Assembly: GCA_016793465.1 (NCBI GenBank)
Contig: JAEUJW010000087.1
Location: forward strand, 32,709 to 96,708
Length of the DNA stretch: 64,000 bases
Origin: Myxococcales bacterium
GTDB taxonomy: Bacteria > Myxococcota > Polyangia > Nannocystales > Nannocystaceae
Reading direction: 5' to 3'
Below are positions 14,647-26,118 of this stretch, piece after piece. The notes beneath the pieces were generated by a model. It was not told the DNA's origin. It did not search any database and worked only from the letters and a program-made list of their open reading frames with translations. Each line of letters starts with the position of its first letter. The first letter of the stretch is position 1. A program made the position numbers and the translations under genes.

Positions 14647-16992
14647 ATGCCGACGACCCCCGAGCAGGTGAACCCGCCGCAAAACCCTCAGGATCCGTCG
14701 CTCCGGCCCTCCGCGCCGGAACCGGACCCGATCCCGAAGACCCGCATCGAGCGGGCGATCCAGGCCTTCTTCCAGAACGCCTGGCAGTGGGGCCTGCTGT
14801 ACCTCCTGATCGCCAGCGCCTTCGGCCTCGCCCTGTGGCCGCTGAGCGACATCGAGGCGATCCGCTACATCGTCAAGAACGACCTGACCGTCCCGCAGCG
14901 CTACCAGGTCCTGCTCGCGGTCACGATCTCGATCGTCCTCACCACCGCCGGCTACCTCCTGGTCTGGCTGCGCAACCGCCGGCAGGAGCCCGGCCTCGGC
15001 GTCGTCGAGTCGTTCCGCCGGACCAACCGCGTCGCCTACATCCTCCTGCTGCTGCCGATGATCGCCGCCCTCGCGGTCGTCCGCATCGAGACCAAGCACC
15101 CCAACTTCACCGGCTTCCTGCTCGTCCTCATCACCGCGATCTTCATGCCCTGGCTGTACGCCCGGCTGAGGCGCTGGATCCCCGCCGACAACGAGCCCTT
15201 CCAGCCCGCGAGGCGCCCCGGGCTCGCGCGCGGCCTCTTCATCGCCACCCTGCTCGGCTACACCGGCCTGATCGGCGCCTACACGCTGATCGACCACCGC
15301 AACCTCGGGACCGCGATCTACGACCTCGGCATCTACGACAACCTGGTCTGGCAGACCGCCCACGGCAACTTCCTCGACTGCACTTTAATTAAGGGCGGCA
15401 ACCACATCTCGGCGCACTTCGACCCGATCCTCGCGCTGGTCGCCCTCATCTACAGCCTCTACCAGCACGCTGAGACCCTGCTGGTGCTGCAGACCGTGTG
15501 GCTCGCCAGCGGCATGATCCCGCTGTACCTGCTGGCCAAGCGGCGCCTGCACAACGAGTGGTTCGCCGCCATCCTCACGCTGATCTACGCGCTCTACCCG
15601 GCGCTGCACGGCGTGAACATGTTCGACTTCCACTCGCTCGCGCTGATCGTCCCCAACCTCATCTGGGCGGTGTACCTGCTCGACACCGGCGGCTACAAGC
15701 GCTACTGGCTGGTCCTCGCGCTGCTGCTGATCACCCGCGAGGACATCAGCCTGCTGGCCTGCTTCATCGGCGCCTACGCGATCCTGTCCGGGCGCACGCG
15801 CACCGGCCTCGCAACCATCTTCGTCTCGGCCGTCTACCTCACGCTCGTCAAGCTGTTCGCGATGGCCGACTCGAGCCTGCTGATGGCCTCGAAGGCCTCC
15901 TACTCGTACGTCTACTACTACGACGACATGATCCCCCACTCGAAGGAGGGGGTCCGCGGACTCGTCATCACCACCCTGGTCAACCCGCTCTACGCCCTCC
16001 AGGTCGCCTTCAAGGAGGAGAAGCTGCTCTTCTTCCTCCACCTGCTCCTCCCGCTGCTGTGCCTCCCGTTCGCCGCCGGCCGCAAGCTCATCCTCAGCGT
16101 CTACGGGCTTATCTTCATCGGCCTGGCCTCGCGCAAGCACGTCTTCTCGCTGCACTTCCAGTACTCCGCCCTGCTGTTCCCCATGCTGTTCGCCGCCGTG
16201 CCCGACGGCCTCGTGCGCGTGGTCGACAGCAGGCGCCTGCGGGCCCTCGGCCTCGAGCGCGGCCGCCTGGCCTGGACCCTCGTGCTCGGCATGCTCGCCT
16301 CGACCCTCACCACCTCGATCAAGTACGGCGTCGTGTTCCCCAACGCCGCCTTCAAGACCGGCTGGAACCGCCTCGTCCGCATCCCGACCCAGGACATGCG
16401 CGACCGCTACGCCCGCGTGCTCGAGATCGTCGAGCGCGTCGGCCCCGACGCGGCCCTCTCGCTCACCAGCGAGGTCGGCCCCCACCTGTCCAACCGCCGC
16501 AAGGCCTACCACTGGCCGACCGTCAACGACGCCGACTACCTCGTCCTCGGGGTGCGCAACTTCAAGAAGGAGGACGAGAAGAAGCTGAAGCGCCTGAAGG
16601 ACAAGAAGCAGTTCCGCCTGATCGACGAGGCCCACGGCATCGCCCTCTACGAGCGCATCGAGGAGGGCGACGTCGACGCCGAGGACGAGGACGACAAGGC
16701 CAAGTCCCAGCGCAGCAAGTCGACCACCCGCCCCCCGCGGCCCGCGGTCGGCAAGACCAGCACCACGCCGACGACCGGGAGCACCACCCCGCCGAGCACC
16801 ACCACGCCCGCGACCGCGACCCCCGCGACCGCGAGCACCGCCACCCCCACCACCGGGTCCGGCACCCCGCCCGCCAAGTCGACGACCGGCGCCAAATCTT
16901 CCGGCAAGACCACGCCGGCCAAGACCCCGGCCGCCCCGCCGCCGGCCAAGACCCCGACGACGGGCACGCCGAGCGCAAAGCCGCCGATCTGA
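14647..16992 (+). CDS. DUF2079 polytopic membrane protein with Thr/Pro-rich tail
   Basis: A 781-residue integral membrane protein of the DUF2079 family, related by fold to GT-C glycosyltransferases. After a Pro-rich cytoplasmic start (residues 1-30) there are about a dozen hydrophobic segments (for example WGLLYLLIASAFGLALW and YILLLLPMIAALAVV). YDLGIYDNLVWQTAHGNFLDC and HFDPILALVALIY are family hallmarks, with GVNMFDFHSLAL in a loop. From about residue 670 the protein is charged (EEDEKKLKRLKDKKQ), then low-complexity Thr/Pro/Ala to the end. ATG at 14647 is preferred over an upstream frame extension. The substrate is unknown. Confidence 0.85.
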   Translation: MPTTPEQVNPPQNPQDPSLRPSAPEPDPIPKTRIERAIQAFFQNAWQWGLLYLLIASAFGLALWPLSDIEAIRYIVKNDLTVPQRYQVLLAVTISIVLTTAGYLLVWLRNRRQEPGLGVVESFRRTNRVAYILLLLPMIAALAVVRIETKHPNFTGFLLVLITAIFMPWLYARLRRWIPADNEPFQPARRPGLARGLFIATLLGYTGLIGAYTLIDHRNLGTAIYDLGIYDNLVWQTAHGNFLDCTLIKGGNHISAHFDPILALVALIYSLYQHAETLLVLQTVWLASGMIPLYLLAKRRLHNEWFAAILTLIYALYPALHGVNMFDFHSLALIVPNLIWAVYLLDTGGYKRYWLVLALLLITREDISLLACFIGAYAILSGRTRTGLATIFVSAVYLTLVKLFAMADSSLLMASKASYSYVYYYDDMIPHSKEGVRGLVITTLVNPLYALQVAFKEEKLLFFLHLLLPLLCLPFAAGRKLILSVYGLIFIGLASRKHVFSLHFQYSALLFPMLFAAVPDGLVRVVDSRRLRALGLERGRLAWTLVLGMLASTLTTSIKYGVVFPNAAFKTGWNRLVRIPTQDMRDRYARVLEIVERVGPDAALSLTSEVGPHLSNRRKAYHWPTVNDADYLVLGVRNFKKEDEKKLKRLKDKKQFRLIDEAHGIALYERIEEGDVDAEDEDDKAKSQRSKSTTRPPRPAVGKTSTTPTTGSTTPPSTTTPATATPATASTATPTTGSGTPPAKSTTGAKSSGKTTPAKTPAAPPPAKTPTTGTPSAKPPI

Positions 16993-17060
16993 GCCCCGTT
17001 ACTTCAGGCGCCCGGCAGATCTGACGCCGGCCCCGTGAGAGCCCGTTCACACCTCGTTGC

Positions 17061-17089
17061 TTGACGCTCCCGGACCGCGACATTAGCTT
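17061..17089 (+). promoter_or_regulatory. Sigma-70-type promoter, -35 TTGACG
   Basis: TTGACG at 17061-17066 is one base off the consensus, followed after 17 bases by TAGCTT (17084-17089). It lies about 50 bases upstream of the lipoprotein start at 17139 in an otherwise empty gap. Confidence 0.45.
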
Positions 17090-17138
17090 TCCCGGACCGA
17101 GCGCGTCGCCGTACGGGCGCCGGGCTCGCAAACCAGCC

Positions 17139-17888
17139 ATGTCCAAGCAACCCGACCAGGCCCCGTCCGTCCCCGCCCTCCCTCGCGGTCTCACCCGCCG
17201 CTCCCTCGTGGTCGCGCTGGCCGCGAGCGTCGCCCTCGGCGGCGTGACCGCCTGCGGCGCGCCCGGCAACGACCGCTGGGTCGTCACCGAGAACACCACC
17301 GTCGAGATCGACTGGGACGCCATCAACCAGGCCTACCGCGACGCCGAGGGCCCCGAGGACTTCGAGCAGAAGGTCAACGAGATCTACACAGGCGACGAGA
17401 TCATCAGCATCTCGGTGCGCGACGCCGACGACAAGTCGCAGGTCGTCACCGGCTTCTTCGACAAGGACGGCGACGGCAAGGTCAGCGAGCCCGAGAAGAT
17501 CTTCACGATCCAGCGCGACCTCGTCGGCGCCGACAAGGCGCAGTACCAGATCGCCGGCTACGGCCCCTACCACGGCTACCACTCGCCCATGTGGGACATC
17601 GCCAGCGGCATGATGATGGGCATGTTCCTCTCGAGCATGTTCAGCCCCGGCTACCGGCCGATGTACGTCACCCCGTACACCACCAGCCCCGCGCGTCAGG
17701 CCGCCCTCTCGCAGCACCGCAGCTCGTACCGCGCCGCCAACCCCGGCAAGTTCGCCAAGTCGTCGTCCGGCCGCTCCTACGGCAACCGCGGCGGCGCCTG
17801 GGGCTCCGGCGGCTCGGGCCGGCGCCGCTCGGGCGGCAGCTTCGGCGTGCGCCGCCCCGCCGCCCGCCGCGTCGTCGGCCTGGTCTGA
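17139..17888 (+). CDS. Lipoprotein with EF-hand-like calcium loop
   Basis: A 249-residue probable lipoprotein of unknown function. RRSLVVALAASVALGGVTAC (about residues 20-39) is a twin-arginine-flavoured signal with a lipobox before Cys. The mature part includes DKDGDGKVSE, a close match to an EF-hand calcium loop, within an alpha/beta region. A Met/Gly-rich hydrophobic patch follows (GMMMGMFLSSMF), then a Ser/Gly/Arg-rich basic tail. ATG at 17139 is selected because it leaves a normal signal peptide. A sigma-70-like promoter precedes it. Confidence 0.7.
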   Translation: MSKQPDQAPSVPALPRGLTRRSLVVALAASVALGGVTACGAPGNDRWVVTENTTVEIDWDAINQAYRDAEGPEDFEQKVNEIYTGDEIISISVRDADDKSQVVTGFFDKDGDGKVSEPEKIFTIQRDLVGADKAQYQIAGYGPYHGYHSPMWDIASGMMMGMFLSSMFSPGYRPMYVTPYTTSPARQAALSQHRSSYRAANPGKFAKSSSGRSYGNRGGAWGSGGSGRRRSGGSFGVRRPAARRVVGLV

Positions 17889-17904
17889 TCAGCAATTAAA
17901 GGCC

Positions 17905-18447
17905 ATGCCGTTCACGCTCGAGGACCTCCCGTTCGACGAGCAAGCGGCGTGGCCCCTGCTCGGCCTCGACCCCGAGCGCCGCGACCCCCTGCCCGACCGC
18001 GACCACGAGGGCTTCGGCTGGTGTCGCCTCGACAGCCTCCTGCTCGAGACCACCGCCGAGGCCCGCGTCACCCGCGTCGAGCGCCCCCTGCTGCTCGCGC
18101 TCCACACCCGCGAGCACCCCGAGCGCCTGGGCGACGACCTCGAGCTCGAGTTCATCCTGCACGACGCCGACGGCCCGTTCCACGCCGTCGCGCGCCTCTC
18201 GGAGTTCATGCGCCGCCGCCTCCCGCCATTATTGGAAAAATTAAACCCGCGACCGGGCGCCGTCGTGCTCGCGCTGTGCAACCCGCACGCGACCGCGCTC
18301 CCGCGCCCCGCCGCGCTCGGCGACCTGCCGCTGTACTACGGCCGCGGCGACGTGACCGCCTTCATGCAGCGCCGCCCCGGCGCGCGCCAGTGGACCCCCG
18401 CGACCGTCGACATCATCCTCTCCGCCGACAGCTGGACCTGCACCTGA
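17905..18447 (+). CDS. Hypothetical protein, 180 aa
   Basis: Not recognised. A soluble, acidic protein with no signal peptide; EDLPFDEQAAWPLLGLDPERRDP opens it. AAAGG in an A/T patch (AATTAAAGG, 17894-17902) sits a few bases before the ATG and may serve as the ribosome-binding site. Leu-Leu-Glu-Lys-Leu-Asn at about residues 108-113 is encoded entirely by A/T-rich codons including three Leu of TTA/TTG type. The next gene starts 13 bases after its stop, so both belong to one operon. Confidence 0.6.
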   Translation: MPFTLEDLPFDEQAAWPLLGLDPERRDPLPDRDHEGFGWCRLDSLLLETTAEARVTRVERPLLLALHTREHPERLGDDLELEFILHDADGPFHAVARLSEFMRRRLPPLLEKLNPRPGAVVLALCNPHATALPRPAALGDLPLYYGRGDVTAFMQRRPGARQWTPATVDIILSADSWTCT

Positions 18448-18460
18448 CCGCGAGCCCACC

Positions 18461-18961
18461 ATGCCGATCTCCGAGTCCCAGAAGCTCACCTACGCCGGCA
18501 TCTACACCCTCAAAAAGCTCGACCTCAAGCCCGCCGACGGCGGCGTGCAGATCCCCGTGCTGCTCGACGGGATCTACAGCCCGCTCGAGCCCGTGCTCGA
18601 GCAGCTGGTCATGCAGGGCCTGCTGCAGATCGACCGCAAGGCCCAGCGCTACAGCCTGACCAGGGCCGGCTCTGCCCACCTCGGCGGCCTCATCGACGAG
18701 GCCGAGGGCATCATCGACGAGTTCGACGAGTGGGAGACCGCCGACATGGTCGCCGAGCTGCGCGCCCGCAACCTCGACCCCCTGCGCGCCCGCTTCCTGT
18801 GGGGCTGGTACCAGGGCGAGTTCGACGACGTCGTGCTGTTCCAGCAGCGCCGCGGCGTCGACCCCGTCGAGCGCGAGTGGCCGCTCTACGTCACCAGCGA
18901 CGAGTTCTACGACGACCTCGAGCGCGACCTCGACGACGGCGACGACGACGACGCCAACTGA
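18461..18961 (+). CDS. Hypothetical protein with winged-helix-like N-terminus, 166 aa
   Basis: Unknown function. The first 70 residues (SESQKLTYAGIYTLKKLDL to YSLTRAGSAHL) look like a small winged-helix domain: helices, then a strand-turn-strand with RYSLTRAG. A helical segment rich in Glu follows, then a strongly acidic tail (DDLERDLDDGDDDDAN). No other motif is seen. It is co-directional with the 17905 gene and separated by 13 bases, and a GC-rich hairpin at 18966 follows its stop. Confidence 0.6.
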   Translation: MPISESQKLTYAGIYTLKKLDLKPADGGVQIPVLLDGIYSPLEPVLEQLVMQGLLQIDRKAQRYSLTRAGSAHLGGLIDEAEGIIDEFDEWETADMVAELRARNLDPLRARFLWGWYQGEFDDVVLFQQRRGVDPVEREWPLYVTSDEFYDDLERDLDDGDDDDAN

Positions 18962-18965
18962 CGAA

Positions 18966-18986
18966 GCCCGACCAGCGCGGTCGGGC
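18966..18986. terminator. GC-rich hairpin after the 18461 gene
   Basis: GCCCGACC and GGTCGGGC pair perfectly around a five-base loop, four bases after the stop codon. There is no T-run, so it may act with Rho or as an mRNA end stabiliser. It sits between convergent genes. Confidence 0.55.
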
Positions 18987-19046
18987 CTCGCCACGACGGT
19001 CCAGAGCGAGCCGCGAGGCGAGCGAGGACCCGCGAGCCCGGAGGGC

Positions 19047-19481
19047 TCAGTGCAGCCACTCTTTCTGGCGCGCCCGCTCTTGCAGCGCGTGCACCGTGTC
19101 GTTGGTGTAGTCGCCGATGATCTCCCGCACCACGCTCTTGGCCAGGTTGCGGGCGGCCAGCTCGCGCATCTTGCCGACGAAGTCCGCCGGCGCCGCGATC
19201 ACCAGGCGGTCGAAGGCCCGGCGGTGCTGCGCCGCGGACAGCCGCTCGATCACCTGGCGCACGAACTTGCCGTCTTGTTCGTCCTGCGTCCCGTTCGTCT
19301 CGACCAGCAGGTCGCGCTTGCCCGACGACGTGCTCGCCCCGCTGCGCCGCGCCTCCGCGCGCCGGCCCCCCGGGTGCTCGATGGTCTCGACCGGCGTGAG
19401 CGTCGGCCTCAGCCGCGTCCCTCCGACTTCGAACAGCTGGGCCTGACTGCGGTCCGCGACGATGAACCAGGTAGCTTCCAT
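19047..19481 (-). CDS. Host-attachment (AtsE-like) family protein
   Basis: A 144-residue protein matching the family named for host-cell attachment, whose fold resembles the eRF1/Pelota central domain; the biochemical role is not settled. EATWFIVADRSQAQLFEV at the N-terminus, DRLVIAAPADFVGKMRELA in the middle and VVREIIGDYTNDTVHALQERAR at the end are characteristic. An internal Asp/Ser/Gly loop contains a conserved HPGGRRAEARRSG segment. ATG at 19481 has a strong Shine-Dalgarno (GAGGAGG) about seven bases away, which decides the start. A short hairpin GAGCCC/GGGCTC overlaps its stop codon. Confidence 0.8.
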   Translation of the reverse strand: MEATWFIVADRSQAQLFEVGGTRLRPTLTPVETIEHPGGRRAEARRSGASTSSGKRDLLVETNGTQDEQDGKFVRQVIERLSAAQHRRAFDRLVIAAPADFVGKMRELAARNLAKSVVREIIGDYTNDTVHALQERARQKEWLH

Positions 19482-19977
19482 TCCGTACCTCCTCGGATCT
19501 TCGATCATGGAACAGGCTCCTCGGCCTCACAACGCCTTGCGGGCGGCGCATGGCCGTGGGGTCCGTTCGGCCTCGTACGGGTCAACCAGGCCTCGCTCGC
19601 GGCTATTCCCGGTCAGACCGTCGTTCCGCGGAATCGATTGATCACCTTGTAATTTCAATTACCAATATTTCAGGCATTGAAACTGCCAGTGGGTGATGGC
19701 CTCCCCGCGGTCGTGGACGGGAACCCCCGGGGCTCACGGGAGATCGCACCCGCCCGTCCGCACCGGGTTTTGCACCCTCGCCTTCGGCGCGAAATCGCCA
19801 CCTCGACCTCCACGAGCAAAACTGCAGCTTTTTCCCGAAATAGCCGCCCGAAACGCCGTCCCGGGCGTGGCCAGAACCCCCCGAAAAGGGTATCCTCCCG
19901 CCCCCTTCGCCGCGCCGATCGCGGCTCAGCAAAGCCCTACAAGCGACTTTCAGGCCCGAAGGGCCGTGAAGACAAAT
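19482..19977. other. 496-bp divergent intergenic region with an AT-rich patch
   Basis: No gene is seen. It separates the divergent host-attachment gene and gyrA. An AT-rich patch at about 19636-19690 is the most likely promoter or operator area and contains an inverted repeat. The rest is GC-rich. The frame upstream of gyrA is open but unlike a protein. Confidence 0.6.
19653..19682. promoter_or_regulatory. Inverted repeat TTTCAAT-N16-ATTGAAA upstream of gyrA
   Basis: Perfect seven-base arms at 19653-19659 and 19676-19682, about 300 bases upstream of gyrA, lie within the only markedly A/T-rich stretch of this gap. It could be an operator; nothing identifies the regulator. Confidence 0.4.
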
Positions 19978-22593
<2,616 letters not shown>

Positions 22594-22613
22594 CCGCCCC
22601 CGGAGACCCCGTC

Positions 22614-23957
22614 ATGTCCGACCTGAAGTGGCCCCAACTCCCCGGTGACGGCCGCGCCGGCGCGCGCAGCAAGGCCCTGTTCGCGGCCGCCCAGGCCGTC
22701 ATCCCCGGCGGCGTCAACAGCCCCGTGCGGGCCTTTAAAAGTGTCGGCGGCGACCCGCCGTTCATCCGCGCCGCCCGCGGCGCCCACCTGCTCACCGAGG
22801 ACGGCGCCCTGCTCGTCGACTACGTCGGCACCTGGGGCCCGGCGATCCTCGGCCACGCCCACCCCGCCGTCATCGAGGCCGTCACCCGCGCGGCCCGGGA
22901 CGGCCTCAGCTTCGGCGCCTGCACGGCCGCCGAGGTCGAGTTCGCCGAGCTGCTGTGCAGCCTGGTGCCCTCGCTGCGCGGCGGCCTGGTCCGCCTGGTC
23001 TCGAGCGGCACCGAAGCGACCATGTCCGCGCTGCGCCTCGCCCGCGGCTACACCGGCCGCAGCAAAATTATTAAGGCGGACGGCGGCTACCACGGCCACG
23101 CCGACATGCTGCTGGTCGCCGCCGGCTCAGGCGCCGCGACCCTCGGCATCCCCGGCTCCGCCGGCGTGCCCGCCGACACCGTCCACGACACGCTCACCGT
23201 GCCCTTTAATGATTCGGACGCGGTCGCCCGCGCGTTCGCCGAGCACAAGGACCAGATCGCCGCGGTGATCATCGAGCCGGTGGCCGGCAACATGGGCTGC
23301 GTGCCCCCGCGCCCCGGCTACCTCGAGGCCCTGCGCGAGCAGTGCACCGCCCACGGCGCCGTGCTGATCTTCGACGAGGTCATGACCGGCTTCCGCGTGG
23401 CCCTCGGCGGCGCCCAGGCCCGCTACGGCGTCACCCCGGACGTGACCTGCCTCGGCAAGATCGTCGGCGGCGGCATGCCCTGCGCGGCCTACGGCGGCCG
23501 CGCCGACATCATGCGGACGATCGCCCCGCTCGGCCCGGTCTACCAGGCCGGCACCCTCAGCGGGAACCCTGTCGCCGTGGCCGCGGGCCTCACGACATTA
23601 AAGATCCTCGCCCGCGAGGACCCCTACCCCGCGCTCGAGCGGGCCTCCGCCGCGCTCGCCGACGGCCTCGCCGCGCTCGCGGCCCGTCACGGCGTCGCGG
23701 TCGTCAACAACCGCGTCGGCGCCATGTTCACCGGGTTCTTCCACCCCGGCCCGGCCGTCGACGACTACGACGACGCCAAGCGCAGCGACACCGCCGCCTT
23801 CGGCCTGTTCCACCGCGAGATGCTGGCCCGCGGCGTCTACCTCGCGCCGTCGCAGTTCGAGGCCGGCTTCGTGTCGATCGCCCACGACGCCGCGGTCGTC
23901 GCCCACACGCTCGCCGCCGCCGACGAGGCCCTCGCCTGCGTCGCCCGCGGAGTTTAA
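22614..23957 (+). CDS. hemL: Glutamate-1-semialdehyde 2,1-aminomutase
   Basis: A 447-residue PLP enzyme of the C5 haem pathway, converting glutamate-1-semialdehyde to 5-aminolevulinate. VIPGGVNSPVRAFKSVGG is the typical N-terminal loop. SSGTEATMSALRLARG binds the cofactor phosphate, LIFDEVMTGFR contains the pyridine-binding Asp (about 254), and CLGKIVGGGMP the Schiff-base Lys (about 282). It starts 20 bases after gyrA and ends eight bases before atpZ, so gyrA, hemL and the atp genes may be read together. The gene holds several runs of A/T-ending codons (22735, 23063, 23215, 23598). Confidence 0.96.
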   Translation: MSDLKWPQLPGDGRAGARSKALFAAAQAVIPGGVNSPVRAFKSVGGDPPFIRAARGAHLLTEDGALLVDYVGTWGPAILGHAHPAVIEAVTRAARDGLSFGACTAAEVEFAELLCSLVPSLRGGLVRLVSSGTEATMSALRLARGYTGRSKIIKADGGYHGHADMLLVAAGSGAATLGIPGSAGVPADTVHDTLTVPFNDSDAVARAFAEHKDQIAAVIIEPVAGNMGCVPPRPGYLEALREQCTAHGAVLIFDEVMTGFRVALGGAQARYGVTPDVTCLGKIVGGGMPCAAYGGRADIMRTIAPLGPVYQAGTLSGNPVAVAAGLTTLKILAREDPYPALERASAALADGLAALAARHGVAVVNNRVGAMFTGFFHPGPAVDDYDDAKRSDTAAFGLFHREMLARGVYLAPSQFEAGFVSIAHDAAVVAHTLAAADEALACVARGV

Positions 23958-23965
23958 TTATTAAA

Positions 23966-24352
23966 ATGCCCGACGATCAGCCCAGGCGCGCGCCGATCGT
24001 CGAGCGGGCGAAGTGGTTCCAGATGACCGAGGCCGCCTCGGTCGGCATCGAGATCGCCGCGGCCGTCGGCGTCGGCGCGCTCGGCGGCCTGTGGCTGCAG
24101 AACAACGTGACCCACTGGGCGCCCTGGACGCTCTACATCGGGCTCAGCATCGGCCTCGGCGCGGCCGTCCTCGCCATCATCCGCACGGCCCGCAACTTCA
24201 CCCGCGTGATCGAGGCCGAGGAGGCCGCCGAACGCGAGAAGGCCGCGCAAGCTCACGAATCTCACGAGCCAACGGACGAGCCGCCCGACGCGAGCTCCAC
24301 GCCCGCGGGGAGATCCTCCTCGACCTCGCGTGACGAGGGTCCGCCGCCATGA
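23966..24352 (+). CDS. atpZ: AtpZ/AtpI-like ATP synthase assembly protein
   Basis: A 128-residue protein with two membrane segments (about residues 26-44 and 54-72), typical of AtpZ, a partner of AtpI in F-type ATP synthase biogenesis and Mg/Ca transport. The charged C-terminus (EAEEAAEREKAAQAHE) is cytoplasmic. The ATG is preceded by TTATTAAA with no Shine-Dalgarno sequence, unusual for an internal operon gene; the hemL stop is eight bases upstream, so translation may depend on the preceding ribosome. It overlaps the next gene by four bases (ATGA). Confidence 0.7.
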   Translation: MPDDQPRRAPIVERAKWFQMTEAASVGIEIAAAVGVGALGGLWLQNNVTHWAPWTLYIGLSIGLGAAVLAIIRTARNFTRVIEAEEAAEREKAAQAHESHEPTDEPPDASSTPAGRSSSTSRDEGPPP

Positions 24353-24786
24353 CCGCCGCGAGCGACGACCTGTCGCATCCCGCCGCGATCCGCCGCTGGA
24401 CCTGGCGGATCTGCTTGTGGACGCTCACACTTGCGGTGGCCGCCGCAACCCTCGCCGCGGCCCTCCACGGCCCCGAACAGGCCCTCTCCGTCCTCCTCGG
24501 AGCGGCCCTCGGCGCCCTCAACTTCCTTGCCCTCGCCCGCGCCGCCCTCCGCTTCCTCGGCGACTCTCGGCCCGCCACGGCCGACCCCGACGCGGCCCCT
24601 CCTGTCCGCTCCGCTCCGCTCCTCGCCACGCTCCGCTGGCCAGCCACCGCCCTTGCGACGGCTGCCATCCTCTGGTACATGCCCGGCCGACCCGAGGGGC
24701 TGGTCGCGGGTGTCCTCATCGCCCTCGTTGCCCTCGCCGTCACTGCCCTGCAACTGCAACCCGCCGACGAACCACCGGAACGCTGA
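24349..24786 (+). CDS. atpI: AtpI-like ATP synthase subunit I
   Basis: A 145-residue membrane protein with about four hydrophobic segments (ICLWTLTLAVAAATLAAAL, LSVLLGAALGALNFLALARAAL, ATALATAAILWYM, LVAGVLIALVALAVTALQL). The pattern and position directly before atpB match the ATP synthase I family, which assists c-ring assembly. Sequence similarity in this family is weak, so the assignment rests on topology and context. Its start overlaps the atpZ stop and its stop is three bases before atpB. Confidence 0.65.
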   Translation: MTAASDDLSHPAAIRRWTWRICLWTLTLAVAAATLAAALHGPEQALSVLLGAALGALNFLALARAALRFLGDSRPATADPDAAPPVRSAPLLATLRWPATALATAAILWYMPGRPEGLVAGVLIALVALAVTALQLQPADEPPER

Positions 24787-24789
24787 CCC

Positions 24790-25578
<789 letters not shown>

Positions 25579-25608
25579 CGTTTCGCCATCAGGCCGGAGA
25601 ACAACCCC

Positions 25609-25956
25609 ATGACCCGCAATCTCGTCAAAGTCGTCCCCTTCCTCGTCGCCCTCCTGGTCCCCGCGATCGCCCTCGCCGCCCCCGGCGCCGGCGCGGAGAC
25701 CAACGGTGGTGAGCGCTCCGTCTACGGTTTCGCCATGGCGGTCGCCATCGGCCTCGCCGCCCTCGGCGGCGGCATGGGTCAGGGCCGCGCCGTCGCTGCC
25801 GCCCTCGAGGGCATCTGCCGCAACCCGAACTCGGCCGGCAAGGTCCTCGTCCCCATGCTCCTCGGCCTCGCCTTCATCGAGTCCCTGGTGATCTTCGCCC
25901 TCATCATCGCCTTCACCATCGGCGGCTACATCGCCCCGACCATCGGCGGCGCCTAG
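25609..25956 (+). CDS. atpE: ATP synthase F0 subunit c with N-terminal extension
   Basis: A 115-residue c subunit, longer than the usual 75-90. Residues 1-24 look like a signal peptide ending ALAA-PGAG. Helix 1 (YGFAMAVAIGLAALGGGMGQGRAV) contains Gln58 in GQG, the loop is EGICRNPNS, and helix 2 carries the ion-binding Glu91 in LAFIESLVIFAL. The Gln plus Glu-Ser combination resembles Na+-binding c-rings, although proton-type rings of related bacteria can show it as well. A GGAGA ribosome site precedes the ATG. Strong terminators follow. Confidence 0.92.
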   Translation: MTRNLVKVVPFLVALLVPAIALAAPGAGAETNGGERSVYGFAMAVAIGLAALGGGMGQGRAVAAALEGICRNPNSAGKVLVPMLLGLAFIESLVIFALIIAFTIGGYIAPTIGGA

Positions 25957-25992
25957 TCCTCTCGCTCTCCGCGAGCCCTGAAGACGAGCTCT

Positions 25993-26039
25993 GAGATACG
26001 GAGCTCCCCGAACCCGGGGAGGTCTCCGTATCTCTTTTT
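25993..26039 (+). terminator. Rho-independent terminator after atpE
   Basis: A long stem: GAGATACGGAG pairs with CTCCGTATCTC, and CTCCCCG with CGGGGAG, with a small GT bulge and a tight loop, followed by five T. A textbook intrinsic terminator for the hemL-atp transcript. Confidence 0.92.
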
Positions 26040-26062
26040 GTGTTCGTCACTTTTTGAGATTC

Positions 26063-26100
26063 AAAGCGCCGACCTGTCCACGAGGACAGGCCGGCGCTTT
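26063..26100. terminator. Bidirectional hairpin containing CTGTCC-N4-GGACAG
   Basis: AAAGCGCCG and CGGCGCTTT flank CCTGTCC-ACGA-GGACAGG with one mismatch, forming a stem of about 16 pairs with A and T ends on both sides. It lies between the convergent atpE and trxB and probably terminates trxB. Its core is the palindrome repeated elsewhere in the window. Confidence 0.8.
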
Positions 26101-26118
26101 GGATCTTCTCGCGCGAGC

